From Bacillota bacterium (GTDB taxonomy: Bacteria > Eremiobacterota > SpSt-956 > JAKJGF01), in the NCBI GenBank assembly GCA_029555925.1, contig JAKPQU010000182.1:1-8837 (forward strand): a stretch of 8,837 bases of DNA, given 5' to 3'. Under the pieces are notes generated by a model. That model saw only the letters and a program-made list of their open reading frames with translations. It had not been told where the DNA came from and ran no database searches. Of this stretch, positions 1-6,545 are shown piece by piece. A program made the position numbers and the translations under genes. Positions within the stretch are counted from its first letter, which is position 1. Each line of letters opens with the position of its first letter.

Positions 1-2111
1 GATTAAAAGATAGTTCTGAGAAGGTACCTATAACAGATACGTCTGTTTTCTCTGAATTGTTCAAAATTGAGAATACATCCGAACTTTCTGACTTGAAAGG
101 GAGATTTTCAAATACTGTTGCCCTTGATATAGGATCATGGGAAATAAAAATTTTACAGCTTGATCTGGATAGCAAAAAACATATATATCCAAGATTGATA
201 GGCACTAAAAATGTTTCTGAAAATAGTATGGCTGAAGGTGTTATAACTGATATTCCTTTCATGAGTAAAGCAGTAAAATCTCTTCTTAAAGATATGAATG
301 ACAAAGAAGTTATTGTTTCTCTCTCTCCTTACTGTGTTTTTATAAAAACTTTATTTGTAAAATCTTTAGGTTTTCCATTAACCATGCCAGATAAGCATGT
401 ATTAAATGATAAATTCAGGCAAATTATACCTTTACCTCTGGAAGACTGGTTTATAACTTATAATATAGACTCTACGTCAGGAGAAAACGTTATGAAGGTA
501 AGAGTTATAGCCATAAAAAAGAAAGCTTATGAGAATATGAGAGAAACTCTTCTTCAGGCAGGGTGCAATAACTTTAAAATAATTGCAGAACCTTTTGCAG
601 ACAGTTTTCTTGCTGATTTTATGATGAAAGATAAAAAGAATAATGTGCTCATAATAAATACAGGCTTTGAAGGCACATCTCTGACTTTTATAGAAGACAG
701 AAAAGTGACTTTAACTGCATCTTACCCTTTTGGTGGGAAAACTTTTACTCAGGCTCTTATGGTTGCCAGACAACTGGATTTTGAGAATGCAGAGGATATA
801 AAGAAGAAAAAACATGACGAATTTACATCTGAATTGTTACGTCCTGTTTTTAAAGAATGGACTGACGAATTTTTGAAAACTCTGGCAGGAAACGAATACA
901 GCCTGGATAAATTTGAAACAATCATATTCTGCGGCGGGACAATTCAGTTAGAAGCTTTTCATGATTATATTAACAGTGAATTGAATATAAAATCATATAA
1001 GTTTTCTCTGCCGAGATTGACTAAAAAATCTATGAGAGATAGTTATAAAAATCTTGTCTCTGCGAAAGGAACCTCTTTTATGACTGCAATGGGACTTATT
1101 ATAAGTTCTTTTGATAATATAAGAGACATCAGGGACATTCTGGATGTCAATAAGATTGATTTTTCTAAAGAATTTTATGGTTTTACCTCTTTTGAAATTA
1201 AAGATATCTATGAGGAGAAAAAAGAAAAAGGAGAGGAAGTTGTAACAGTGTTACCTGGTAATAAAAATATTATTGCAGAACTGGAAAAACATCTTGTATC
1301 ACTTGTAGGGCCAATAGGAAAATCTGTGCTGGAAGATTCTATTAATAAACTGGGTTATACCGTAGAAACTATGCCTGTAGAAAAACTTGACGGTGTAATA
1401 GAAATGTTTTCCTGTCAGTTCAATCTCTCAGAGGAAAATATGTTAAGTATAATCAAGAAGATGGAAGAGCTTAAAACCGTTCAGGAACATGTTAAGAAAA
1501 GTATTACCGGTATGCTGGATAAGCAGGAAGATGTCGATGTAATGGAAGAAATAGAGAAATATCTTGTTTCCATAGTAGGGCCCATAGGGAAAACAGTTCT
1601 TGAAGATTCTGTGAAAAAGCTCGGTTATACGCTAGAGACTTTTCCTCTGGAGCAGCTTGACGGAGCAGTGGAAATGTTCTGCTGTCAGTTTAATCTTACT
1701 GAAGAGAATATTTCCAGTATCACCAAAAAACTTCAGGATCTGAAAGCTATTGATGAAAAAGCCAGAATGTTATATACATCACTTTACGGTGAGAATATAC
1801 ATGTTGTAGATGAACTGGAGAAATATCTTGTTTCTATAGTAGGCCCCATTGCAAAAACAGTTCTCGAAGATTCTGTAAAAAAGCTGGGACATACGAAAGA
1901 TTCTGTTCCGGTACAGGCACTGGATAGTATAATAGAAATATTTGCCTGTCAGTTCAATCTGACACAGGAAAATATAGTGAATATAACGAAAAAACTTCAG
2001 GAACTTAAAATTGCACAGAAAAAGCTCGGGAGAAATTCGCTTCAGAATAAAGAAGATAAAAAAATCGGCGGGAAAGGTATACTTTCATCGTTGTTTAAAT
2101 GGGGCAAATAA
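1..2111 (+). CDS. PilM/FtsA-like actin-fold ATPase with triplicated C-terminal module (5' truncated by window edge)
   Basis: The frame is open from base 3 through the TTG at 57 with no stop, and no ribosome-binding site precedes that TTG, so the gene probably begins left of the window. Numbering from the TTG codon: residues 21-350 look like the actin-type fold of PilM/FtsA. Visible are VALDIGS (phosphate loop 1, about 22-27), the IPLPLEDW stretch near 124-131, LIINTGFEGTSLT (second phosphate loop, about 198-210), FGGKTFTQAL (225-234), NAEDIKKK (244-251) and FCGGTIQLEAF (adenosine-motif position, 291-301). PilM is the cytoplasmic actin-like protein of the type IV pilus inner-membrane platform; that this copy does the same job is inference. 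PilM usually starts a few residues before its first phosphate loop and ends near 350 residues. Here there are at least 37 residues before the loop, and about 300 follow the fold, mostly three repeats. The C-terminus is basic (GRNSLQNKEDKKIGGKG). No pilN/pilO partner lies downstream in the window. Confidence 0.8.
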   Translation, partial: LKDSSEKVPITDTSVFSELFKIENTSELSDLKGRFSNTVALDIGSWEIKILQLDLDSKKHIYPRLIGTKNVSENSMAEGVITDIPFMSKAVKSLLKDMNDKEVIVSLSPYCVFIKTLFVKSLGFPLTMPDKHVLNDKFRQIIPLPLEDWFITYNIDSTSGENVMKVRVIAIKKKAYENMRETLLQAGCNNFKIIAEPFADSFLADFMMKDKKNNVLIINTGFEGTSLTFIEDRKVTLTASYPFGGKTFTQALMVARQLDFENAEDIKKKKHDEFTSELLRPVFKEWTDEFLKTLAGNEYSLDKFETIIFCGGTIQLEAFHDYINSELNIKSYKFSLPRLTKKSMRDSYKNLVSAKGTSFMTAMGLIISSFDNIRDIRDILDVNKIDFSKEFYGFTSFEIKDIYEEKKEKGEEVVTVLPGNKNIIAELEKHLVSLVGPIGKSVLEDSINKLGYTVETMPVEKLDGVIEMFSCQFNLSEENMLSIIKKMEELKTVQEHVKKSITGMLDKQEDVDVMEEIEKYLVSIVGPIGKTVLEDSVKKLGYTLETFPLEQLDGAVEMFCCQFNLTEENISSITKKLQDLKAIDEKARMLYTSLYGENIHVVDELEKYLVSIVGPIAKTVLEDSVKKLGHTKDSVPVQALDSIIEIFACQFNLTQENIVNITKKLQELKIAQKKLGRNSLQNKEDKKIGGKGILSSLFKWGK
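1266..2018 (+). repeat. Three tandem copies of an 88-90 residue protein module inside the PilM-like gene
   Basis: The copies span about 1266-1484, 1539-1754 and 1803-2018. Each has the order EL/IEKxLVSxVGPI, K-VLEDS-KLG, a central P-LD stretch, then F-CQFNL-EEN and a helix ending KKL/M-ELK. The VGPI motif recurs at residues 417, 507 and 595, so the period is 90 and then 88. Copies 2 and 3 are the closest: by hand about 48 of 72 residues match, and the DNA is also very similar around 1560-1620 and 1810-1870, which points to duplication. The L-x-VGPI-x(3)-LE pattern reminds me of a small helical module at the ends of some bacterial signalling proteins (possibly DUF8082-like). That assignment is from memory and uncertain. 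Confidence 0.85.
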
Positions 2112-2131
2112 AGACGGGAATTTATGGAAAT

Positions 2132-2153
2132 CGTGACGCGTCACGCGTTACGA
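2132..2153. repeat. Intergenic TAACGCG/ACGCGT repeat, copy 1
   Basis: This copy lies between the PilM-like stop and the CoA-transferase ribosome-binding site. It contains the perfect 14-bp palindrome CGTGACGCGTCACG followed by a CGCGTTACG unit. It stands out as GC-rich in an AT-rich region. Related copies occur at 3797-3813 and 8424-8449. It is not coding: an ATG at 2124 gives an open frame through it, but the better start lies downstream at 2175. Confidence 0.8.
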
Positions 2154-2174
2154 ACAAAAGAAGGGAGAAACAGA

Positions 2175-3743
2175 ATGAAATCCAAACTCATTACAGCACA
2201 GGATGCTGTAAAGCTCATCAAAGACGGAGACTCTATTGTTGTGGGAGGTTTTGTGGGAAGCGGTCATCCTGAAGCCCTTACATCTGCTCTGGAGGAGCGT
2301 TTCCTCGGTGAAGGTCACCCGAAAGATTTAAAACTTATGTTTGTTGCAGGCCAGGGTGACAGTAAAACAAGGGGGTTAAATCATTTCGGAAACAGCGGTA
2401 TGGTAAAACGTGCCATAGGAGGTCACTGGGGACTTGCGCCTAAACTGGGGAAACTCGCCACTGCCGGAGAACTTGAAGCGTATAATCTGCCGCAGGGCGT
2501 AATCTCTCATATGTTCCGCGATATTGCTGCAGGTAAACCATGCACCATCACCCATGTAGGGCTAAAAACCTTTGTCGATCCCCGTGTCGAAGGAGGAAAA
2601 GTCAATTCTGCCACAAAAGAAGATATTGTAACTCTTATAGACCTTGACGGACAGGAATATCTGAAATACAAACACTTTGATATAGATGTGGCACTTATAC
2701 GAGGCACCACTGCAGATGAATTCGGAAATATCAGTATGGAACAGGAAGTGGCCACTCTTGATGGCCTTGCCCAGGCAATGGCTACAAAAAAGAAAGGTGG
2801 CATAGTCATATGCCAGGTCATGAGACTTGCCAGACACAGCGGAATAAATCATCTCTTCGTTGAGATTCCTGGCATTTTCGTAGATTACATAGTAGTGGTA
2901 GACATGATAAAAACTCCTGAACTTCATATGCAGACCTTCGGAGAACAGTACTGCCCTTATTATTCGGGACAGGTGGCATATCCCGAGGATTCCCTCTTTA
3001 GCCCCATGGATATGAATATAAGAAAACTTATTGCAAGAAGAGGATTATTCGAATTACTTCCTCTCGGGCAGTGTGTGGTAAATCTCGGTATCGGTATGCC
3101 TGAAGGTATTGCCAATGTGGCAAAAGAAGAGGGAGTAAGAGACAGAATGGTTCTCACTGTGGAATCAGGCCCCATAGGAGGACTTCCCGCATCGGGACTC
3201 AGTTTCGGAGCTTCCTACAGCCCTTTATGTGTCCTCGATCAGCCCTATCAGTTTGATTTCTATGACGGAGGAGGCCTCGATATTGCATTCCTGGGAGCAG
3301 CAGAGATTGACCCTGAAGGCAATGTAAATGTAAGCAGATTCGGCCCCAAACTCGCCGGCTGCGGAGGATTCATTAATATTACTCAGAATGCCAAAAGGGT
3401 CGTATACTGTACCACCTTTACCGCAGACGGTTTGAAGGTGGAAGCTAAAGACGGACAACTCAAGATATTACAGGAAGGTAAAGTCAAAAAATTCGTAAAC
3501 AAAGTTCAGCAGATAACCTTCAGCGCGGAATATGCATGCCAGAAAGGAACTCCTGTTACCTATATAACTGAAAGGTGCACTTTTAAGCTTGAATACGACG
3601 GACTCCACCTCGTGGAGGTTGCTCCCGGCATCGACATAGAAAAGGATATTCTGGCCCATATGGAATTTAAACCTGTTATCCCGGAGCAGGTTCTTAAAAT
3701 GAATCCTTCCATATTTAACACTGAAAAAATGGGAGTTAAATAG
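2175..3743 (+). CDS. ydiF: Acetate/propionate CoA-transferase (YdiF/Pct family)
   Basis: Family I CoA-transferase of 522 residues that moves CoA between short-chain acyl-CoAs and carboxylates (acetate, propionate, lactate and similar) in the cytoplasm. The two halves usually found as separate alpha and beta subunits are fused, as in E. coli YdiF and clostridial Pct (about 520-530 residues). Visible signatures include GGFVGSGHPE near the N-terminus, GHWG, YNLPQG, KTFVDPR and, in the second half, TVESGPIGG. Glu330 of that last motif (codon 3162-3164) is the expected catalytic glutamate that forms the glutamyl-CoA thioester. The C-terminus has TYITERCTF and DGLHLVEVAPGID. The start at 2175 is chosen because AGAAGGGAGAAACAG precedes it. 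The ATG at 2124 would add 17 residues encoded by an intergenic repeat and has no ribosome-binding site. The gap to the upstream gene is 63 bp, so co-transcription is possible. The exact substrate cannot be read from the sequence. Its codons look less AT-rich than those of its neighbours. Confidence 0.93.
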   Translation: MKSKLITAQDAVKLIKDGDSIVVGGFVGSGHPEALTSALEERFLGEGHPKDLKLMFVAGQGDSKTRGLNHFGNSGMVKRAIGGHWGLAPKLGKLATAGELEAYNLPQGVISHMFRDIAAGKPCTITHVGLKTFVDPRVEGGKVNSATKEDIVTLIDLDGQEYLKYKHFDIDVALIRGTTADEFGNISMEQEVATLDGLAQAMATKKKGGIVICQVMRLARHSGINHLFVEIPGIFVDYIVVVDMIKTPELHMQTFGEQYCPYYSGQVAYPEDSLFSPMDMNIRKLIARRGLFELLPLGQCVVNLGIGMPEGIANVAKEEGVRDRMVLTVESGPIGGLPASGLSFGASYSPLCVLDQPYQFDFYDGGGLDIAFLGAAEIDPEGNVNVSRFGPKLAGCGGFINITQNAKRVVYCTTFTADGLKVEAKDGQLKILQEGKVKKFVNKVQQITFSAEYACQKGTPVTYITERCTFKLEYDGLHLVEVAPGIDIEKDILAHMEFKPVIPEQVLKMNPSIFNTEKMGVK

Positions 3744-3796
3744 TTTAGAGACTGTAAAGAAATAACCCTTACAAATTGTTAGAACGTTTATTATCC

Positions 3797-3813
3797 TCGC
3801 GTTACGCGTTACG
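3797..3813. repeat. Intergenic TAACGCG repeat, copy 2
   Basis: The stretch TCGCGTTACGCGTTACG lies in the convergent gap between the CoA-transferase and yjiL. It reads as two CGCGTTA heptamers in tandem, the reverse complement of the TAACGCG unit seen at 8424-8449. It is sharply GC-rich against its AT-rich surroundings. Confidence 0.75.
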
Positions 3814-3862
3814 ATATAGACTGCAGGTACAGTAACAGGTAAAAAAATATTCAAAAAACTAT

Positions 3863-3914
3863 AAACAGTGAGTAGTGAGTAGAAGTAGAGTTTTCCACTC
3901 ACTATTCACTATTT
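3863..3914. terminator. Long imperfect inverted repeat at the convergent junction, probable terminator of the yjiML operon
   Basis: The left arm at 3863-3882 and right arm at 3895-3914 pair over 20 positions with 3 mismatches; all three become G-U pairs in RNA of one or the other strand. The loop is 12 nt. Read on the - strand, the hairpin is followed by T-rich sequence (TTTATAG, six Ts, then seven Ts further on), as expected for an intrinsic terminator downstream of yjiL. The right arm overlaps the yjiL stop codon. The arms are built from AGTGAGT/AGTGAAT units, so this may instead be a repeat element used as a terminator. Confidence 0.5.
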
Positions 3915-4662
3915 AATGATTTTTCTGCCCGTAAAGAGCAGCACCGAAGGCTGCAATTATTTCTGGATTTTCATAGATCCATATAGGTTTTTTTAATCTT
4001 TCTTCAATAATATTTTTCAGGCATGCATTCCTTGCACATCCTCCTGCAAAGACAATATCTTCTTTTAATCCAACCCTGTTAACAAGGGGGATAATTTTGT
4101 CTATTATGGAATTATGCAGTGCCCGTGCAATATCATGTCTTTTTGTTCCTTTGGCAATAAGGCTTATGACTTCAGATTCTGCAAAAACAGTGCACATGCT
4201 GTTTATTTTTATCTTTTCCTTTATTGCACAGGTGGATTCATTCCCAAAATCTTCAAGTTTATAACCCAGTGTTTGAGACATGATTTCAAGGAATTTCCCC
4301 GTTCCTGCTGCGCATCTGTCATTCATTTCGAAATCTGATACATGTCCTGACTCATCGAGTCCTATTACCTTTGTATCCTGTCCTCCAATATCTATTACTG
4401 TCCTGCAGTAAGGAAATAACTTTTTTGCGCCTATGGAAACAGCTTTTATCTCTGTAATACTTTTTATATCTTTAAGTTCCAGTAAATAACGACCGTAACC
4501 TGTAGCAGTGAGCAGGTCAGGTTCTGTTTTTTTTATCATTTCATTGCAGATACTCAGGGGATTATGACCGGTAGATTCTTTATAAAATTCTATTATATTA
4601 CTGTTTTCTATGAGTACATATTTTATAAATCTCGAACCTATGTCTATGCCTGCATATTTCAT
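3913..4662 (-). CDS. yjiL: ATP-dependent activator of a 2-hydroxyacyl-CoA dehydratase-type enzyme (BadF/HgdC family, YjiL)
   Basis: A full-length (249 aa) member of the BadF/BadG/BcrA/BcrD ATPase family, an actin-fold homodimer holding one [4Fe-4S] cluster between subunits. It hydrolyses ATP to push a low-potential electron into its partner enzyme. Visible motifs are GIDIGS at 5-10 (phosphate 1), DIGGQDTK at 91-98 (phosphate 2), NDRCAAGTGKFLE at 114-126, NSMCTVFAESEV at 154-165 and VFAGGCARN at 204-212 (adenosine region). Cys117 and Cys157 sit where the bridging-cluster ligands of HgdC are found. An AAAAGGGG ribosome-binding site precedes the ATG. It lies 22 bp downstream of yjiM on the same strand, the same order as E. 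coli yjiM-yjiL, so YjiM is its likely target. Membership of the family is near certain; pairing with YjiM is inferred from adjacency and from that known gene pair. Confidence 0.94.
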   Translation of the reverse strand: MKYAGIDIGSRFIKYVLIENSNIIEFYKESTGHNPLSICNEMIKKTEPDLLTATGYGRYLLELKDIKSITEIKAVSIGAKKLFPYCRTVIDIGGQDTKVIGLDESGHVSDFEMNDRCAAGTGKFLEIMSQTLGYKLEDFGNESTCAIKEKIKINSMCTVFAESEVISLIAKGTKRHDIARALHNSIIDKIIPLVNRVGLKEDIVFAGGCARNACLKNIIEERLKKPIWIYENPEIIAAFGAALYGQKNH

Positions 4663-4684
4663 GAATTGACCCCTTTTTATCTCA

Positions 4685-5962
4685 CTATTTAATCATTTCA
4701 ATAAAAGCTTCAATTCTTGTTTTCAACTGTCCTGCATCTTCCATGCTGTAATCAGTTTCTATTTTCATACATGGCACACCGATACTGTCCAGTGTTTCTT
4801 TAACTTTATAGGCTTCAATCATATAGGGAGTGCAGAACTGTAATGAATAATGAATAACCCCCTGAATATTCAGTTTTTTTACCATATCTTTAATGTGTTC
4901 CAGCCTTTCTTTATTGGGCGTGAAACAGGCACAGTCCATTGTGAGATATCGTTCCGATATACTGTTCAGGCATTCTTCTACAGAAGTAAAATCTTCATTC
5001 AGAAGTGTTCGAAAATTCCTTTCTCCCACACATGCTTCTTCACCTGCTACAATAGCTCCCAGACCTTCTATTATGGAATGTATTTTCCAGTTAGGTATAG
5101 CCATAGGAGAACCTGAGAGGAGAATTCTTTTACTCACCTTTTCTGTTACTCCCATACCTGATTTGACTCTTTCTTCCAGTTCATTGCAGAGTTCATGAAC
5201 TTTTTGTGTGAAACGAATGGGATCATCGTAGAAAGAAACCTGATTTATGAGAAGGGCATCAAGTCCTGAAACAGGAGATGGGGAATAAGAGCGTAAATCA
5301 GAAAGTCTCTGAAGAGCTTTTCTCTTTTCATTTACAATCTTTACTGCTGCTTTAAGTTTTTCTACAGTCAGTTTTTCTCCTGTTAATTCTTCCAGTTTCC
5401 CGGCAAATTTCTTTACTTCACTGTTCCAGAGTCTTTTTCCTTCTTCTTCTTTCATATTTGGGATTTCCATAACATAGACTTTTTTTGTTATATCATTGAA
5501 TATTTCATAGGCTTTCTTTTTACCATCACATGTAGTTTCTCCTACAATAAGGTCTGTAAGTTCTACATAGGGACAGAGTCCTGCAAGTTTAAAGCCCATA
5601 AATGCTTTAATTAAAGCACAGGTATTTCTGGGAATATATTTCTCCGCTTCAGTACTTCCCACTTCTGCTCCTGCACAGAGACCTATCGATACCCCGTTTG
5701 ATGCAATGATAAGTTCTTCAGGAACATAAACACAGAAGGTTCCTATTACCTTTTTTCCTTCTTTTTTTGCCTGATATATTTCTTTTATACGAAGACCGTG
5801 AACCTCTGAAATTACAAAATCGAAATATTTCATGCCTTCAGGGCGGTTTTTCTGTGATAGATAGATATTTTTGTATGCATCTGAAAGAACTCCCAGAAGT
5901 CCATCATGAGCTTCCAGATTTAATCCCAGTTCACTCCACATGTTTCTGTACGTTTCTGTCAT
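4685..5962 (-). CDS. yjiM: 2-hydroxyacyl-CoA dehydratase family protein, YjiM/double-cubane-cluster type
   Basis: A 425-aa iron-sulfur enzyme of the HgdB/FldB/YjiM superfamily. Segments I recognise from E. coli YjiM are GTFCVYVPEE (74-83), PRNTCALIK (111-119), LCPYVELTDLIVGETTCDGKKK (129-150, quoted as key blocks CPY and TTCDGKKK), CVGER (311), MDCACFTPN (342-350), LQFCTPY (374-380) and the C-terminal IETDYS...GQL.TRIEAFIEMI. Cysteines at 77, 96, 115, 130, 145, 311, 344, 346 and 377 fall in conserved blocks and include the likely cluster ligands. Classical 2-hydroxyacyl-CoA dehydratases need two different subunits. Here one catalytic gene is paired with one activator, which matches the single-subunit double-cubane-cluster proteins that hold an [Fe8S9] cluster and reduce small molecules in vitro with ATP; their natural substrate is not settled. 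The start at 5962 is supported by an AGAAAGGAA site. It is first in the operon with yjiL. Confidence 0.92.
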   Translation of the reverse strand: MTETYRNMWSELGLNLEAHDGLLGVLSDAYKNIYLSQKNRPEGMKYFDFVISEVHGLRIKEIYQAKKEGKKVIGTFCVYVPEELIIASNGVSIGLCAGAEVGSTEAEKYIPRNTCALIKAFMGFKLAGLCPYVELTDLIVGETTCDGKKKAYEIFNDITKKVYVMEIPNMKEEEGKRLWNSEVKKFAGKLEELTGEKLTVEKLKAAVKIVNEKRKALQRLSDLRSYSPSPVSGLDALLINQVSFYDDPIRFTQKVHELCNELEERVKSGMGVTEKVSKRILLSGSPMAIPNWKIHSIIEGLGAIVAGEEACVGERNFRTLLNEDFTSVEECLNSISERYLTMDCACFTPNKERLEHIKDMVKKLNIQGVIHYSLQFCTPYMIEAYKVKETLDSIGVPCMKIETDYSMEDAGQLKTRIEAFIEMIK

Positions 5963-6100
5963 AATAAATAATTCCTTTCTTTAATATTTTCTAAGCCTTT
6001 TTTATGGCAGGCTATTAACTTTTAGCAGCTAACTGGTAACAACTGTTTTCAAGAAATCTGCAAAAGTATAAATAACATTCTCAATAAAATATTTGTAAGG
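5963..6100. other. Leader/intergenic region upstream of yjiM with a degenerate repeat-like stretch
   Basis: Non-coding on both strands as far as I can see. Around 6008-6042 it contains AGGCTATTAAC and, after six bases, GCAGCTAAC, followed by TGGTAACAACTG. This resembles decayed copies of a short GCTATTAAC-like unit. It also holds the yjiM ribosome-binding site at its left end. I see no riboswitch or small RNA that I can support. Confidence 0.4.
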
Positions 6101-6109
6101 ATTATAGCA
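6101..6109 (-). promoter_or_regulatory. Candidate extended -10 promoter for yjiML
   Basis: On the - strand this reads TGCTATAAT, an extended -10 (TG, one base, TATAAT). No good -35 hexamer is visible about 17 bp upstream. It would give a leader of about 130 nt before yjiM. It is the best candidate in the gap, but AT-rich sequence yields such matches by chance. Confidence 0.4.
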
Positions 6110-6114
6110 GAAAA

Positions 6115-6429
6115 TTATAAAGATTTTCTTCTCTTTTTAAAGAAGGTTATATTCGTCAGTAAAAGAACAAATCCTGTTAAAAGATTTATTGGCTGGCTGG
6201 AAAAGGAAAATACGAGATCGTCTTTTCCTGTGGAAAGTTCCTGTTTTATTGCGTCCCCTCTGGAACGGTTAAGTTCCATAAGGAGGCGGGAAGATTTGAA
6301 TCCGGTATTACCGCCGAGATTTACCTTTCCCATATCTACATGGATATCACTTTTTTCTTCTACAGTGTGGCTGCTGGCTTCAAGACGTTTCTTTATGGTT
6401 TCATCTGGCACGACTATTTTATCTACCAT
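6115..6429 (-). CDS. Hypothetical protein with one C-terminal membrane segment, possibly a truncated gene
   Basis: Not recognised. The 104-aa product is hydrophilic for about 79 residues, then has a hydrophobic stretch (PINLLTGFVLLLTNITFF, about 80-97) and a basic end (KKRRKSL). A single membrane anchor with a basic tail would leave the C-terminus in the cytoplasm. Codon use looks like real coding sequence. The ATG at 6429 has no visible ribosome-binding site. The same frame stays open, with codon-like sequence, about 85 bases further upstream to a TGA at the yugP terminator. So either the start is weak or leaderless (a poor TATAAG -10 lies just before it), or this is the surviving 3' end of a longer anchored protein. 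An ORF on the other strand (6230-6445) overlaps it but has no recognisable content. Confidence 0.5.
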   Translation of the reverse strand: MVDKIVVPDETIKKRLEASSHTVEEKSDIHVDMGKVNLGGNTGFKSSRLLMELNRSRGDAIKQELSTGKDDLVFSFSSQPINLLTGFVLLLTNITFFKKRRKSL

Positions 6430-6500
6430 GGCTATAGTCTTATAGAAGGTATGGCGGTATTTGAAATCAGTTTCTGACTGTATCTTTGGAATAAAATATA

Positions 6501-6532
6501 AAAGGGCTGAACTGTCCTGAGCTCAGCCCTTT
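6501..6532 (-). terminator. Intrinsic terminator of the hsp20-hsp20-yugP operon
   Basis: A perfect 10-bp stem, AAAGGGCTGA pairing with TCAGCCCTTT, encloses a 12-nt loop. On the - strand it is followed by TTTATATTTTATT. It begins 13 bases after the yugP stop codon. On the + strand the following sequence is less T-rich. Confidence 0.85.
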
Positions 6533-6545
6533 ATGATAAAGAACA

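Noticed and set aside
3468..3902. 144-aa ORF on the - strand overlapping the CoA-transferase 3' end
   Set aside because: It lies mostly antisense to a firmly identified gene and has no ribosome-binding site or recognisable content.
4850..5198. Two overlapping + strand ORFs inside yjiM
   Set aside because: They are antisense to conserved coding sequence, and the motifs of yjiM explain the region.
4685..5962. Reading yjiM as one subunit of a classical lactoyl- or hydroxyglutaryl-CoA dehydratase
   Set aside because: No second dehydratase subunit is adjacent, and the sequence matches the YjiM pattern (TTCDGKKK, CxC, C-terminal GQL.TRIEAFIEM) throughout.
6230..6445. 71-aa ORF on the + strand opposite the orphan membrane ORF
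   Set aside because: No ribosome-binding site and low-complexity composition; the - strand frame has better codon structure and a coherent membrane segment.
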